A DNA stretch of 64,000 nucleotides from Apostichopus japonicus (GCF_037975245.1 NC_092572.1:13242769-13306768); one strand, 5' to 3'. Shown: positions 11,369-24,927, numbered from the stretch's first letter. Made by a program: numbers and translations. Notes: generated by a model from the letters alone, not told the origin.

Positions 11369-14300
11369 TCAGATAGCTTGGTGTAAGTGCATGTCCATAT
11401 TAGTTCCGGTGTCACTAACAGATGGTTCAACGTTTGTTCCAGTACGGTTAATGATGGAAATTGTCCTATATGGTGAAGAATTGGCAGACCTTTCAGTTGG
11501 AATTGACGTTTCATGAGGTCTAGATAAAGTATCATAAACTGTACAAGGAAGCTTCCTACCCATTGTCCTACGGGGATTTCTCTTTGAAAGTCTGCAGTAA
11601 GTCCGGTGAAGAGTATAGGCCCTCGCATCACTTTCACAACATCGTCGGGCAGTTATGATGCAAAAGAGGCAAAATAAAGTAGCTATCGCTACCAGAAGAA
11701 CATCTTTTACTACCTCGAAAAGGGACACGTTTTTTTCTCTTGGTAAAAGAAAAATACAAAAGTGTTATTGATTTCTTTTTCCTCGATCAAAAGTTTTGAT
11801 GGTATCGCCGAATTTTCAACATTTATCCTCACACCGTCGACTTGTTCCTCAATTTTTTTTCTCTCGTTATATTGCTTATATTTTGACTATTTTATCTAAT
11901 AATTCAACTGACTTATGATAATACTGTCATTATAACTGTAAGTGCCGAATTTGTAAGAACTTTGATTTTCGGCTTTAATTTATTTTCACAAAAAAATTGT
12001 TAAAAAGTAAAACTTCGGAGGAACAAGTAAACACTTTTGAATGACCATGAATGGAATGGGCAAAAAAGAAAAGAAAAAAACTGCATATGCTTTGACCCTC
12101 TTTATGATGCTACAATGTGTTCAACTGAATGATCTAGCAATAACATGGAGTGAATGAATTTCCTAGTTTAAATTATATCATTGTCCTTATTTCAGCAACT
12201 TGATATGGTGAAAGATCAACTATTACCTCTGTCTACCGTATTCCTCGTTCCGTTACATCCTGAATAACTTTTAAATATCGCCGGTAATGCTTTAAAACTT
12301 AAGCAAACTGCAAGTTGCTTAACTCGTGACCCACTGCAAGTTGCTTAACTCGATGTTTAATTACACAATTAGTTGTTATTTAGGTCAAACCGCAGATATT
12401 TGGCTAGATGTGCGAAACATTGTTAGCAATCAAAGTATTACAAATAAAACTTCAGATCTCAGTATGTTTATTAATATCAATCTTCTTTCATATATTCCTC
12501 AGCAGGATGTTCCGTTTACACATACTTAATTAATTTAACCTAATAACCATTCCTGAGTCAAATTAAGATTTTACCAAGCTTCATACCTTCATATTGGGTT
12601 ACGTAAATTGTGACAGGAGACGTCTGTTCGGATAAAGCTTCACTGCGTACCATGCACGTAATGTTGACTGTTTCCGTAGACAATTCCACGAAGACTGTAG
12701 AAGTGACATTAACCAAGTCAAACCCGGTGCTTGCTTTATTTAAAGTGTTTTCGCTCTGTACCTCGATTCCATTTACCTGCCAAATTATTTGCAAAGGGGA
12801 ATATGCATGTTTCACGTGACACTGCATTTCCCCTCTCCAGGGTACCCTTTTGGTTAAGTGTGAATGAATGTCTCTCCCATTTTGAGTAATACGTATCTGT
12901 GGGATGACTGTAATAAGAAATAAAATGTCAGTCAAATATATGATCTGATGATACATACATTTTACATTGTTTTAAGAAGTTAACGAAGTTACTGTATGTC
13001 TAAGTTCACTATTGTAAACTTAGATATAACCAAACGTTATAACACAATGCTGAATATATGTCGTAGCTTGCATTACCTAATTGTTATTATATACTTTTAA
13101 TTTAATTCAACCAATACATAAACATTTTTATGGTTGTAACTATTATTGTTTCATTGGGAACCTTTCAATTGTCATTATTCTAGCTGGTGCGAATGAAGTT
13201 ATAATGTTCATTGACGCAAAAACCGTACACGTTAAGATCAGATTCGTCAAGTACTAAACGTAGCTTTATGTTAATGGCTCCCAGTGGCCAGATGACAAAG
13301 AAAGTGTCCGATCATTTGTGTCAAACAATTTATTTAGGAAGTTATATATTACATGTTCTACCTTTGGCAATTATGCAAAAGGCTTTAACCGTTACGTTGC
13401 CTTCCCAACAGGTGTAATATCCGTCAGAGTAATTAGTTGAAACATTTGACACTTGCAGTGAATAATTATTGTTGTGGCAATGAACGGCATCAACCTCAAA
13501 CGACATCCGTCTGTCGTCATAAAGTGGTATGCCATCTCGAAACAGAATGTCTTTCCTCTTTTCGATTGTCTTAGTCCATGTTACACTGGACTCGTTCTTG
13601 GATCTCGGACAAACCAGACACGCCGAGCCACGCTCTTCAGTGAAAGTTATGACGTAATCAGATCCCGTACTTGGTTTGCATGTTGTGGAACTGGTTACTA
13701 TTTGAATCAGAGGAAAGGAAGGATGAATGAATACACAATTGATATCATTCATGAGCAGATGCGCAACCACGAATGGTTTTTGTTTGCGGTGAGAGGGAGG
13801 GGTGGGGGGGGGATGGGGAGGAGGAAACAAATCCCATAAAAAATCTGGCGAACTCAGCCTCCCCCACACATACCAAAGGAGGCAGAATATTAAAAGAAAA
13901 AAAACCAAAACACCTTGTTATGCAGTACTAAAATATATGTAGTCGAACACTTTGCAGCATTTTTTCAAAAGTTGTACAAAGAAGCACCATTTCTAGGTTA
14001 ATCCAAACCTTGCTTTGCAGAAACACATTGAGAACACGTATATCAATAAAGATAATCTATTGCCGGTTGAACGAGATATTAATATAAAGGTCTATCTAGC
14101 TGAGGTCAGCAGCTTGAATTGTATTTGGTGACATACTATGGATTGAAGTGTAATGTGTTTCAATTTCGGTTCATTGTTGAAATTTGAACACAAAACATTT
14201 TTACTTCAAAGCCTTTATGTTTCTAGTGGGTAATCTACAGATATGTGAGTGGTTAAATTGAAGCAGATGAGATATTGTGACACAAACGATATTCTATGTG

Positions 14301-15385
14301 TGCCTTACGATACTGGCAGATTCCTAGGCATCGATTTACTAGGCAACTATTGATAATGTGAACAATGTTCTACTTTCTACACAATACGCTGTTTATGAAA
14401 TATATGCATTTCTGCTTTTTGCGAAAGGTTGTGTAGTTCTATATCATTATTCAAATTCACAGCATAACTATATATAACATTTGCTTTTAAAATACAAACA
14501 GCTATTCAATATACAATATCAACATATGTATGGTGTCTACATTAACACTTCAGATAAGGTAACATTCACCCTATCTGTTTCTGTGTGTACGGTGTTTCAT
14601 CACTAACGCTTGTATTGGAAACTACGTATCTATCCAGGCCCAAATCGCGAGGGGTGAATGAGGGCACCGAAATAAAAGTACAACAGTGCATATAGACCTA
14701 CTTAATAGCTAAATTATGCAAAAAACTTTTTCTCGAGAAGCCACCCCCCCCCAACACACACACACTTTAAATCTGATTCACTAAGGGCCACGACCCAACA
14801 ATGTTGTTTATAGAACTCGATCTACTACTGCAATTCACATGAGCTTGTAAAGGAACAGCTTCAAGTCAATGCTCTTAAAACAGGTTCCAAATGGAAGTTG
14901 CTGTTACAATGGTTATATTGAACGAAAACCACCACAGAAATTAACATTATAGTTTTCACGATAATAGTTTTGTAGAAGGGGGGGGGGGGGGAATTGTTGA
15001 TATTTAAGTTTTCATTTGACAAGCTGAAATTTGATTTTCTGAGCATAATCCTTAAATATGATAATACAGTATTCACAAAAAATCCACGACATTGAAAAAA
15101 CATTTATGTTCTTAAATTAATTAGTTTCTAGTAACACGCTCCATTGTTAAATTTATCATGCTAAAGTGACATATGTAAACAAGAATGTTATGTTTGAGAA
15201 ACAGAAGAATGCTTAGAAACGCTAATGGTAACTTGGCAATTCTTGTATTTATGATTATGAATGAATAAATAAATAAATAGCAGTAGACTTAGCAAGAGGC
15301 GAATATTATGTTTGAATGATTGTAACGTTCCTTTTATTAAAGTAAAGCAACAAACCCAATGTAGTATCTTGTTCAAAACCTCCAT
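11369..15385 (-). CDS. Gene B: Ig V-C receptor with YDTLSRP tail
   Basis: The exons are 13362-13697 (Ig V-like: CLVCP, VTWTKT, YYTCW, AFCII), 12587-12907 (Ig C-like: MQCHV, IIWQVNG, ITCMV) and 11369-11736 (membrane span and tail). All joins are phase 1. A signal exon homologous to gene C's lies at 15331-15385 (MEVLNKILHWVCCFTLIK). Its expected donor reads GGAACG where gene C has GGTACG. With that exon the protein would be 359 residues. The span is VLLVAIATLFCLFCIITA. The tail carries YCRLSKR, TVYDTLSRP (close to an ITIM/ITSM) and SPYRTIS. This is the middle member of a same-strand trio with genes A and C. The gene is either a recent casualty of a donor mutation, or uses a non-canonical donor or another leader. 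Confidence 0.72.
13698..15330 (-). other. Gene B first intron
   Basis: The 1.6-kb gap between the signal-like exon and the V exon shows no further exon that I can support. It contains a 13-G run near 14978-14991 and a G-rich patch at 13796-13820, both read from the plus strand. Confidence 0.4.
15331..15385 (-). CDS. Gene B signal-peptide exon with altered donor
   Basis: A 55-base exon encodes MEVLNKILHWVCCFTLIK plus one base, the same length and phase as the gene C signal exon (21675-21729). The intron would begin with GA rather than GT. The next GT (15326) is out of frame. Confidence 0.6.
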
Positions 15386-16384
15386 TTTGATGTATGATAA
15401 CAAATTTCTCTGACGAAATGAATTGCTTTTGCATCTTATAACAGTATTGCTAACACTTTTGTCCTAATGAGCGAGAGTAAATTTTATTATCCGTTTATTA
15501 TATCTGTTTCCCATAAAACATAATGGTTTTGGAGAGCTGCATCGTTTTCATGCATCCTGACTTCATATTATAAGCACTTTTTTGTTAACGATTAACGGTT
15601 AACGACAATTTTGTTACATTTATTATATTTAGGAGTAAACTTATTTTTTTCACGGGTCATCTGTATTTTGAGTGGTAGCCTAAACTGTCTGCGATGGTTC
15701 AAACTGAATCGAGGATAAGTTGCAACATGGAAGAATGACAATGCCGTTTTAGACTCCTATGGTCATTTTGATCAAATTTGTCTATATATCTAAACAACAC
15801 CAAATTGGACAACGGTTTTTAAAAACTTGATGATATAGTTTCCAATGTGACCACTCGCTTTGTATTGATTTTCCTCATACGCCACTGTACAATGACACAA
15901 TGTGTGAACACATCATACAAACGATTGTACCTATATATGGTTTTCCATCATGTTTAGTTACAGATGTAGCCTCTCATTGGCTTGAACATTATTTGAACAA
16001 TTATATTATGCGTTATGTATTGTTCTGCGCATTATATTAAAAATCCACAAGATGGCGACCTCAACAAATTCGGATATTGTGAGACATTTTTTATTGGACA
16101 CTTTTCTCTTGTATATACATGTTTGATTTTATATCAAATTGGTATGGTATATTTTTAGAATAGGTCAGGATCGATGGTCAGACACTGGTTTTCTTTTTGG
16201 TTTGCTCTTTCGTTGCATGTTCCTTGTCTGGTCAGCGGTCATTTTCTTCTTTTGCTGTGTGTTTGACTTGTATTCTTTTTGTATTTTTTGACTTTTATAT
16301 TTGTAAAACGCCCTGAGACTTCTGTTACGGGCGCTTAATAAGAACTGTTTATTATTATTATTTTAAGACGCTTTAAATATTTTC

Positions 16385-17990
16385 TATGGTAGAGGCATTC
16401 CTAATAACATCTGAGGTTTAACTTTTGGTGGCTATAGGAAAACGCACTGTTACATCTGAGTGAGGGAGTCGGAATATGTAAGATGAGTAAGTTAGAAATA
16501 TAGTAGGGAGCAAAACCATTGATAGCTTTGTAGGTGAGGGTGAGAAGTTTGTACTTTATTCTTTCCGAAACAGGAAGCCAGTGAAGTTGACGGAGAATAG
16601 ATTTAATATGGGATATGTTATATGTGAGGGTAAATAATCTGACGATGTTTTGATTGCGCTGAAGCTTAGAGATTTGGTAAGCAGGAATAACAAATAAAAG
16701 GCTGTTACGACAGTCAAGTCTGGATGATTCAAAAACATAAGTTCTCAGTCGACTTGTAATCAATATCCTTGCGAATTTGGCTATTTTAACTGATAGGGAG
16801 TGCAGCATAGCGGCAGATGTTATTAACATGAGACAACAATGTGAGTTTAATCATCAAATATAACGCCCAGATCTTTAACAGAGGGAACTGGAGATACAAG
16901 AATCGTTAATCTTAACGGAAGTTACAAGGGTGATATAACAAAACCGTGACGAAACATGCATCAATTCGGTTTTGTCGTCGCTGAGAATTAGTTTGTTGTT
17001 TACACACCAAGTTTTCATTTCGTTTATATACATGATTCAAGTATCAATAGTCTGATCCTTTTGATCAGTATTCATTGAACACACAAAGTTGTGTATCGTC
17101 TTCATAAATCATCCCTAGCATACCGTAAGATGTGACACTGATAATTGCGTGACTCCATATTCAAGATAGCGCCGTGATTAATGTTTAATCTCAATGGTAA
17201 CAGTCTGCGAGTGGTTTGTGAATAAGATTGTATCCATCTAAGAATAATGCCTTCAAACCATGACTCGGTGTGCAGCCTATCAAACAGAGTTTGGTAGTCG
17301 ATAGTGTCAAAGGCTGCGCAAAGGTCGAGGAGGACGAGAAGAGATTCTTTGTGGTAGTCAGTGTCGGGGAGAAGTCATTATAAATGCTCAACAGGGCAGT
17401 TTAAATTGAACCATTCTTTCGGTAGGCAGATTGAAAGGAGTTATGAAGTGACTTGCAATTTCAAGACAAATAGTCTTGAAATTGCAGAGAAGCAGCTTTT
17501 TCAATTACTTTTCCAACGAATTTTAAATTAGAGATTGCACGATAGTTTTGAAAAACGTCAGTGTCTATAAACGAATTTTTTTTATGATAGGAGTAACCAT
17601 GGTGGATTTTAAGGATGATTGGAAGGTACCAGAGCTTAGTGACGAACTAATAATCTTCGACGAAACTGGCAGAAGCTCGTCAAGACATTCCTCGAGGATC
17701 CAAGTTGGCAAGGGATCAGTTGAGCCCGACGTGGTTTGCATCTGTAGGATTATATACGTACTTCTTCATTATCACAGAGATGAAAACATTTGTCATGTGA
17801 GTGTGAACACGTGATGGCTACAAGGGGATTTGGGTCCGTAGGTAGTATCGGAAGAGTCACATGATCAAGCTCAGAACGAAGCAACTGAATCATGTTCTCA
17901 AAATTGTTGGCAAAGTCATCTGCTAACTTTTCCTGGCAGTCGTGGCTAGGCAACGGAGAGTTAACCATAGCAACGCACATTGAGTCCACG
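16385..17990 (-). mobile_element. Decayed non-LTR retrotransposon (CR1/L2-like), RT and C-terminus
   Basis: Reading the minus strand from 17990, several frames give reverse-transcriptase fragments: EKLADDFANNFENMIQ, then a region near 17330 with DTIDYQTLFDRLHT-like residues. The run then ends at 16401-16600 with the typical LINE C-terminal phrase LRQLHWLPVSERIKYKLL and AINGFAPYYISNLL. The frame is broken many times by shifts and stops. A separate plus-strand LINE-like 3' end (gggcgcttaataagaactg followed by ttattattatt, 16328-16363) abuts it, so two elements meet here. Confidence 0.8.
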
Positions 17991-18000
17991 AGCTTAAACA

Positions 18001-19094
18001 GTTGACCTCCATCAAAGGTTGCAATTTGAGAAGAGTTATAGTCACATTTAGCCGCTGTAAGAAGTATGCGATACTCGAAAGATCTAGCTTCAAGAATTTA
18101 TCAATTCAGGCCAATACCAATTCAATCAATCTACAGTTTCTAAATGTGAACCGTATGTTTACAATACTATACATTACAATTCAAGATCAATAGTTCATTC
18201 GAGAGTTGCTTAGGAGTTAAGCACATATTTGATACCCAATCTTGCATAGGAAATAACAAATGTAAATTGAGGTTACAATGATGAAGACTTTGATTATCAA
18301 CCGTAACTGGACAATGAAACCATTTGTGAACACATCATACAAACGATTGTAGCTTTATATAGTTCTCCATCTTGCTTAGCTATAAATGAAACATATTTTT
18401 GACATGAGAATTGTTTTACAATTTTGCCATGCCTTATGTATTGATCTGATCATTAGATTAAAAAAATACAGAATGGAGAAGTTTACATGTTCGGATAATA
18501 CCAATTCAGACGCTCTACAGTTTTCTTAAGGTGAAACCTATGCTTAAAATACAATAACATTACTACATCTCAGGATTAATAGTCCGTTCGAGCTTTGCTT
18601 TTGGATTTAAGCACATATTTGATACCCAATGCTGTCATTGCAAAAGAAAATAACAAAATACTTAGAATACTTCGATGGCAAAGGTCCTATCTATGGAGCT
18701 GGTCAGTTGGTATACTTTTTAAATCCATATTCGTATTCTCTTTCTGCAAAGTCACGTACGATTATAGCAGAACGGTGAAGCTCTTTGGTAGTACATTCAA
18801 TTTGAGACAGGATGCTTTACTCATTGACAAAATTGTGCATAATGTATTTAAATATATACGTTTCAAACATATCTTAAAAGAAACACACTGAAACAAACAA
18901 TATCATCAATATTAAACAAAAGAGTAATCTCAGCATCACAACACCATCAAAATGAAGCCCAAATGTGTATATCTTAGGGTGGACATATTGTTCAGATAGT
19001 TACGTCTAATGATCCTCCAATAATTTGAAAATCGTTAAAGTCCACCAAGTATGAAATGAATTTTAAACGCACTTGACGTTTATTAACTATTCAC
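18001..19094. other. Intergenic upstream of LINE, 3' of gene C
   Basis: No gene is recognised. A segment near 18080-18240 resembles 18480-18640 (both with caattcaatc/ctacagttt...gatacccaat words), suggesting an old duplication of roughly 400 bases. Confidence 0.4.
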
Positions 19095-19100
19095 TTTATT
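19095..19100 (-). terminator. Poly(A) signal of gene C
   Basis: A canonical AATAAA on the minus strand lies about 45 bases past the gene C stop. A second AATAAA lies at 19079-19084. Confidence 0.55.
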
Positions 19101-19141
19101 TTTCATTTTTTTTTAAATCAACTTCCAGACAAAAACTTCTC

Positions 19142-21729
19142 CTAATTTGAAGCATCTCTAGGACTGCCATTTTGTGCTCCCTTATCTACCATTTCGTAGA
19201 TATCGATGTAGGTAGGATCCTCTCTGCTAGACGACGCGCCGGTTGCACTCGTGTCTGGAGATAAACATACAGCTCTTGTGGCTTCTAGGGCGTTGTTAGA
19301 TGGGATAGCAGGAGGTCTAGAAAGAGTATTATAACATCTGGACACATCTACCTCACATCTATTATATCTACGTCTGGTCCTCTCTAATATCCTGCTGGAA
19401 AGTCTAGACCAACCTCTTTCAACTGCCGATGATACCGCTGCCGATGGCTCTGTCGTTTTCTTGCAAATTCGTTTACCAACTGCGATGCCAACACAGAATA
19501 TCCCAAGTGCTATCACCGCAGCAAACAAATTTCTGAGAAACTCTATAAAGTGAGTTAACACTGGTCTGTTCTCGGTAGCTAATGGAAAGGTTACATGCAA
19601 AAGATAACAGAAAGACCATGAACAATAATTGTAGTTTGAAGAGATCAAATAATGTTTTTGTTATTTAGTTAACCAGACAATATACAGTGTTCACTTTAAG
19701 GATAACGGCCACATTGGCATAGGAAAGTCTCGTATTTTATCAAATGAGATATTGTTACCAAGTATGATCGTAACAAATATAACAACCATTTTGTAATGGT
19801 ACAAGAATATCTATGTCCTTACGATAAAATATCACCTGAATAAGGATCTGAATGTTGTTTGTCTCTTTGCTTTTTGTCCATATTTGCTATGTTGAATGGA
19901 AACAGTGTTGTCACGGAAAGCAATACCATCATTATGTCATATTAATGGGATAAATACTTTATATTTAATAACTAGAGAAAATCATAAGAAGAATAACACA
20001 CATGTGGCTCTATGATGTGCCATTTAGACTTGATCAAACCTTAAGCCTTGTAACATTAAATCTGTGATATCTCCCAAATGGTAAAAGAGTACGTGAAAAT
20101 GGTTGCGGGGAAATGAATAGTTAAACCTACCTTCAACGACGTTAATGGTGACAGATGCACTTTGGTCTGCTAATATAGCGCTTTCTACCATGCACGTGAT
20201 ACTGAGTGTGCTTGAAGAGAGTGTCTGATCAAAGGTAGACGTCACATTAATCAGCACAATTCTTCCGTTGTTTCTAATGGATTCGGACTGGACTATATTT
20301 CCATTAACTTGCCAAATTATGACACAGGGAGTGTAAACATTGTAAGCATAGCACAGTAGATGTTGCTGTAATGCTACCGAACTCTTATGATATCGAGAAA
20401 TTATTTTTCCATTCTGCTTGATGTCTAATTGTGGAACGACTGTTGAAAAGGAAAGTCAAAGGAAAGTCATGCAAGATACGTTATGTATAAATTATCTGAA
20501 TTAAATCGTTTAGGTAATCATTTCGAAATGTTCGTGATTTTATATATGTCATTATTTGCCTATGCTTTTGCTTCACTTCTATCGTAAAGTAAGGCAAAAA
20601 AAGAAAGAAAAAAAAAGAAGTATTCAAAATGTTCTGAAAGTTATTTTTAACTTTATACCTTGTAACAAAACACAGAAGGTAGTAACAACCGACCCATTAT
20701 ACCAACAAGTGTATTGGCCACTGCTGTCATTTGCCGGCATATTGGACAATTTTAGTGAGTAATTCTGGATATGACAATGGGCATCGTTCACATTAATAGA
20801 GTGTTCTCTTTCATTGAACCTCCGTATGTCGTCTCTAAACAGGATCGTTTCGTTTTCATCTGTTCTTGTCCACAGTAAGCTCTTTTCCTCTTTAGATATG
20901 GGACAAACCAAGCATGACGATTTATTTTCGTTAACAAAAGCTATGACGTAGTTGGAACGTGGGTTTGTATGGTCACAGCTGGACACACTCTCTGAAACAG
21001 TAATTCACATAAGCATACGTTAAACACATATTACTGGATACAAGTAGTGGTGCAACTATCGGTCACTGAGTGTTTTCCCGAACATGTGAACGTTAATAGC
21101 TAGTGAGACAAGAACCATGTTATGTAATTTTCAGTTTAAGCGTTTTTAGTTTGATATGACATATCACAAACGTGTGTACATTAAGCATTATTTGTTATGG
21201 AGAAGGAATTCTCATTATTTACAATACTTATTACACATTCCGAACTGATTTATACTGTTGTATGAATTCGTCTTACTTTCATGGGTTTTCGTATTAAGTT
21301 AACTTTTTAAAATTCATTTTCATAAACCGAAGAAGAGGGTACCAGCAAGGAGGGAAGAGGACTTGTTCATATATCAGAGATGTTCATGTTAATTTTTTTA
21401 AAAGAACTTTCGAAACACTTCCACAAACTAATCTTTTAACCGAAACATTTCTCGTTAATAACATATCTATATATGTTCTCCCTTAAACCACACCGTAACG
21501 TGAACAACACCTGATAGTAACATACCATTAGAATCCATGACCAAGATGAATGATACGATTTCATTTCCATATTGATTTTCACTGAATGAAGCTGTTGGCA
21601 CGCAAATTATTACGAATATGGAAAGAAAACTGATAATATCTCACAATATTAATAATGATCAGGGTTGAACGTACCTTTCGTAAAGACAAACCAAACCAAC
21701 AAACGAAGCAGGGTGTGAAAAACGTCCAT
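19142..21729 (-). CDS. Gene C: Ig V-C receptor with YNTLSRP tail
   Basis: The exons are 21675-21729 (signal, MDVFHTLLRLLVWFVFTK), 21526-21591 (66-base exon), 20659-20991 (Ig V-like), 20131-20439 (Ig C-like) and 19142-19578 (span and tail, stop at 19142). All introns are phase 1, giving 399 residues. The V domain has SSCDH, CLVCP, LLWTR, YTCWY and TFCVL. The C domain has LLCYAY, IIWQVNG and ITCMV. Only its second half is preceded by a start-like codon, so an ATG-based search would truncate it. The span is LFAAVIALGIFCVGIAV. The tail has WSRLSSR, CYNTLSRP and TYIDIYEMV. Gene C is closest to gene B in V, C and tail. A poly(A) signal follows closely. The 66-base exon is the least certain part; skipping it keeps frame. 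Confidence 0.83.
21526..21591 (-). CDS. Optional 22-codon exon of gene C
   Basis: It has an acceptor (ccaacag), a phase-1 open frame without stop (ASFSENQYGNEIVSF...) and a donor (AATG then GTATGT). It sits between signal and V exons, where A, B and D have nothing recognisable. The polypyrimidine tract is weak. Confidence 0.45.
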
Positions 21730-23282
21730 TTTCCCCGTCTTTCTCTCCTTCATGATACAAATCTTTTGAACTAATGAGGTGAATTTGGTAAGTTAAATTA
21801 ATCGAAATTTCACATTAAAAAAAAAAATTAAAAAGCCCAGTTTTAGCTTATATGGTATATGAAAGTAAAACACATCCTCATAAAAAATTAATGATTGTTA
21901 TATCTGGAATATGTCTTTGAATTGGATGTTTTAACGATAGTTTCGTCTTTTTGAATAATAGTAGCTCTTGAGTGTCACTCTAAATTTGGTACCGATTAAG
22001 CACTTTCACTTTCCGAAGTTTCGAAGTAAACTGAAGAGTAAATATATAGATTACCTTCAACTCTTTGAGCTAATTAAATAATTCGCGGATATTTTAATAG
22101 CATTCTTCGAAAGGATGACAAAGCTTTGTCTCATTAATCACGACTCTACATTTTCCCACAAAGACGGTGACATATCTAAATATGGCTCTGAAAACAATAA
22201 ATTTAAATTTATCTTATTATTTTAAGTGGTAGCACCGCAAGGTTTTCCATGGCCCAATTGAATGTAACGTTTTATTCCTAACAGTGTATTATTCGCTACC
22301 TTTTTTTAAATACGTGATTCCGACCGAACCTGAGCTGCCCGTATCCCATAGCCATCACATAAACGTCAACTTATAGAAGAAAAAAATAATGTTTCATATC
22401 CGGTTTGTAAAATGGAAAACGAAGGAAGTAGCTGTACATGCAAATGCCCGAGACTGGAAAGATATTTATTTTCTTCCAGAATGAGTACAAAGTATAGATC
22501 AAACTGACACTATGTAAGAAAGGCATAGAACATAATTTACCCACAAAAAGAAGCAACAAAATACAGAGTGTTATAAACATGTGACAATTTGATCTAGGAC
22601 ATTGGTGGCTTGTTTGTAAACTCATATCGTGGCATTGAGGTTAATACTTTGTTTTAGAATCTGAAAATCGATAGAAAGCGTTATGAAATAACTATTATAG
22701 TAGCAATTTACAATAACCTGATTTGACAAGATGGACAATTTCCGCTTTTTAAACCATCCACTCCTTCCTCTTGTATCTAAAAATGTTGGAAGCAAACTAT
22801 TTTCTTTTCTTTTTGGACTCTTACATGAATATTGTATGTAACAGTAAGCTCATAAAGCTTAACTTTCATACAACAGGCTGGATTAAACTAATATTAATCT
22901 TCATTTTCACATTTTCCATATAATTTCCTTTCATGTAGCCGTATATATTCACAGTAGAAGTATTCCATTACTTAAATCGGATATTAACAGATCGAACTGC
23001 ATTTGATTCAACAAGTGACATGTATCCACATTTATTTGATACCACCTGCTCTATTTCATTACTCACAAAAATTATGGCTTTCGCTGGTTAAAATGCCGTG
23101 ATACTCCGTTCTTTGTTTCAACATGTTTTTCAGCACCTGCGTGGTTACGATACCAGTTCCGCTACACACATTACTTCGGCTACGTGTGTAGGGGATAAAC
23201 AGATGGCTTAACGACATTTTAACAATAATCCAATGACAGGATTGAGTATACATCTACATTTGCACCCGATACACACAGAGAA
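21730..23282. other. Intergenic upstream of gene C
   Basis: The 5' flank of gene C. No TATA box or other core element is convincing, and no exon is recognised. Confidence 0.4.
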
Positions 23283-23556
23283 CACAGTTACTACTGTAAA
23301 TCTTAACGTTTTGTAACCGCAGTAAGAACTGGATTGGGCTATACATCGGTGGCATGTGCTTTTAGGATTACAGTAAGAACTGAGGATATGTGAAGTTTCA
23401 ACAAATCAAGTTTTTGGGATTTGTTGGGATTACACATATCCTCGGTTCTTACTGTAATCCTTATAGTACATGCTACCGATTTATCAGATTTGTCAGCACG
23501 ATCCAGTATTTACTGTAGTACAAAACTTTAAGATTTACAGTAGTTACTGTAATCTC
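23283..23556. repeat. Foldback (palindromic) element
   Basis: Two inverted arms of about 110-130 bases surround a short loop near 23410. The inner 28-base arms (23365-23392 and 23433-23460) match at 27 positions, the exception allowing a G-U pair. The outer ends also pair (gttactactgtaaatctta with the complement of taagatttacagtagttac). No coding capacity is present. It resembles a MITE-type foldback element. Confidence 0.75.
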
Positions 23557-24832
23557 TGCGTGAATCGGCTGAAATTTGAAAAGTCAATCAGTGGATCTCA
23601 ACAATATATAGGACATGTGATATCTAAATATCGTACGATGTGAACCCTTTGAAATGAACTTTCGATTTACGACATGTTCAAAAGTGTTAGCGAGAGCTTT
23701 CTTTTTGAAACTAGAGCAGTCACGATCAGAACAATAGAACAATTAAGATTGATTTGATGTTACATTTCGAAGCTGCTTTCGAGTGGGAGATATGCCAGTC
23801 ATGCGAATGGTAATGGCAAATACGTGGTTCCTCTTTCGTATTTAAAGAGATACGTCGTTTTTTTGAATTCCGTTTCTCACCAAAATAATGTACCTGAAAG
23901 GCTGAAACCATTCGTGAAGTGTTGTCAGCAGTTGTAAAAAAGTATTTTTGCTATGTTTTTGTTGATATGGAAAATGGCGACTAAATGTTCATATAGGTTC
24001 ATCTAGAGAAGGCTAGTACAATTTAGGAACGGATATTTTAATTGTAAAGCATTCCAAGGACACAATAACAACAATAAAAATGTGTTAGGACAACATCATC
24101 AACATCCTTTCTGGAATAGCAAAGATTTTGTCATGCATTTCAAAAAGCTTTCAAAAAGCCTTAGTTCATTACGTTGTGTCCTTGGGCTATATGCTTTATC
24201 TCAATTGCCTCTCTTTACCCAGTAGTTAAATGGGTACCTGTGAGGTTATACTATTATTGGGCGCAGTAATAACTGCAGCCGACTGGACGGTTTGTCTCTA
24301 GTACATGTTATCATTGACCAGGGGTAAAATCACCTATGTTATAAGCGCTTTAAAACATATCGCTGGTTTAAAGCGCTATATAAATCGCACATGATCATCG
24401 TTATATTTATAGCAAGTAACATACTATTGAAACGGGGTTTCCCATTAAACAAGGTGAAACATTGGTTTCTTCACTTTCATTGTCACATGTTGTGACATTG
24501 GCATATGCCTTTAATAAAAGCAGATCTGTGAACAACGGACAATTAATTTTAAATTAAGTTTCGCATTAATTTTGAAAGGTTTATATTTCAAAGAGAAAGT
24601 TAATTAAAAAACAATGATTCAGAGTTTAATTCAACCAAAAAAAAATAGAAAATAATAATCAACTCCATGTTTTCGTAAGATTCGTACCTACATGATAAAA
24701 AACAGAACGCATTGTCAAATGTAATGATGCAATTCTGTTCCCCTTAAGAAACAGTGATGGTTATGGTAGTCATGTTTTTTGTTCATTGGCTGTTTTCCTT
24801 CAGGCACACCATCTTAAACGCGAATTAGATTG
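23557..24832. other. Intergenic between genes C and D
   Basis: No gene is seen. A LINE-like 3' end pattern (aagcgctttaaaac...aagcgctatataaatcgcac) lies at about 24340-24390 on the plus strand. Confidence 0.35.
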
Positions 24833-24835
24833 TTA

Positions 24836-24927
<92 letters not shown>

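Noticed and set aside
13698-13908. Hydrophobic in-frame extension upstream of the gene B V domain as a leader
   Set aside because: It begins with TTG rather than ATG, includes proline-rich low-complexity sequence, and the acceptor at 13697 matches the phase of the sister genes.
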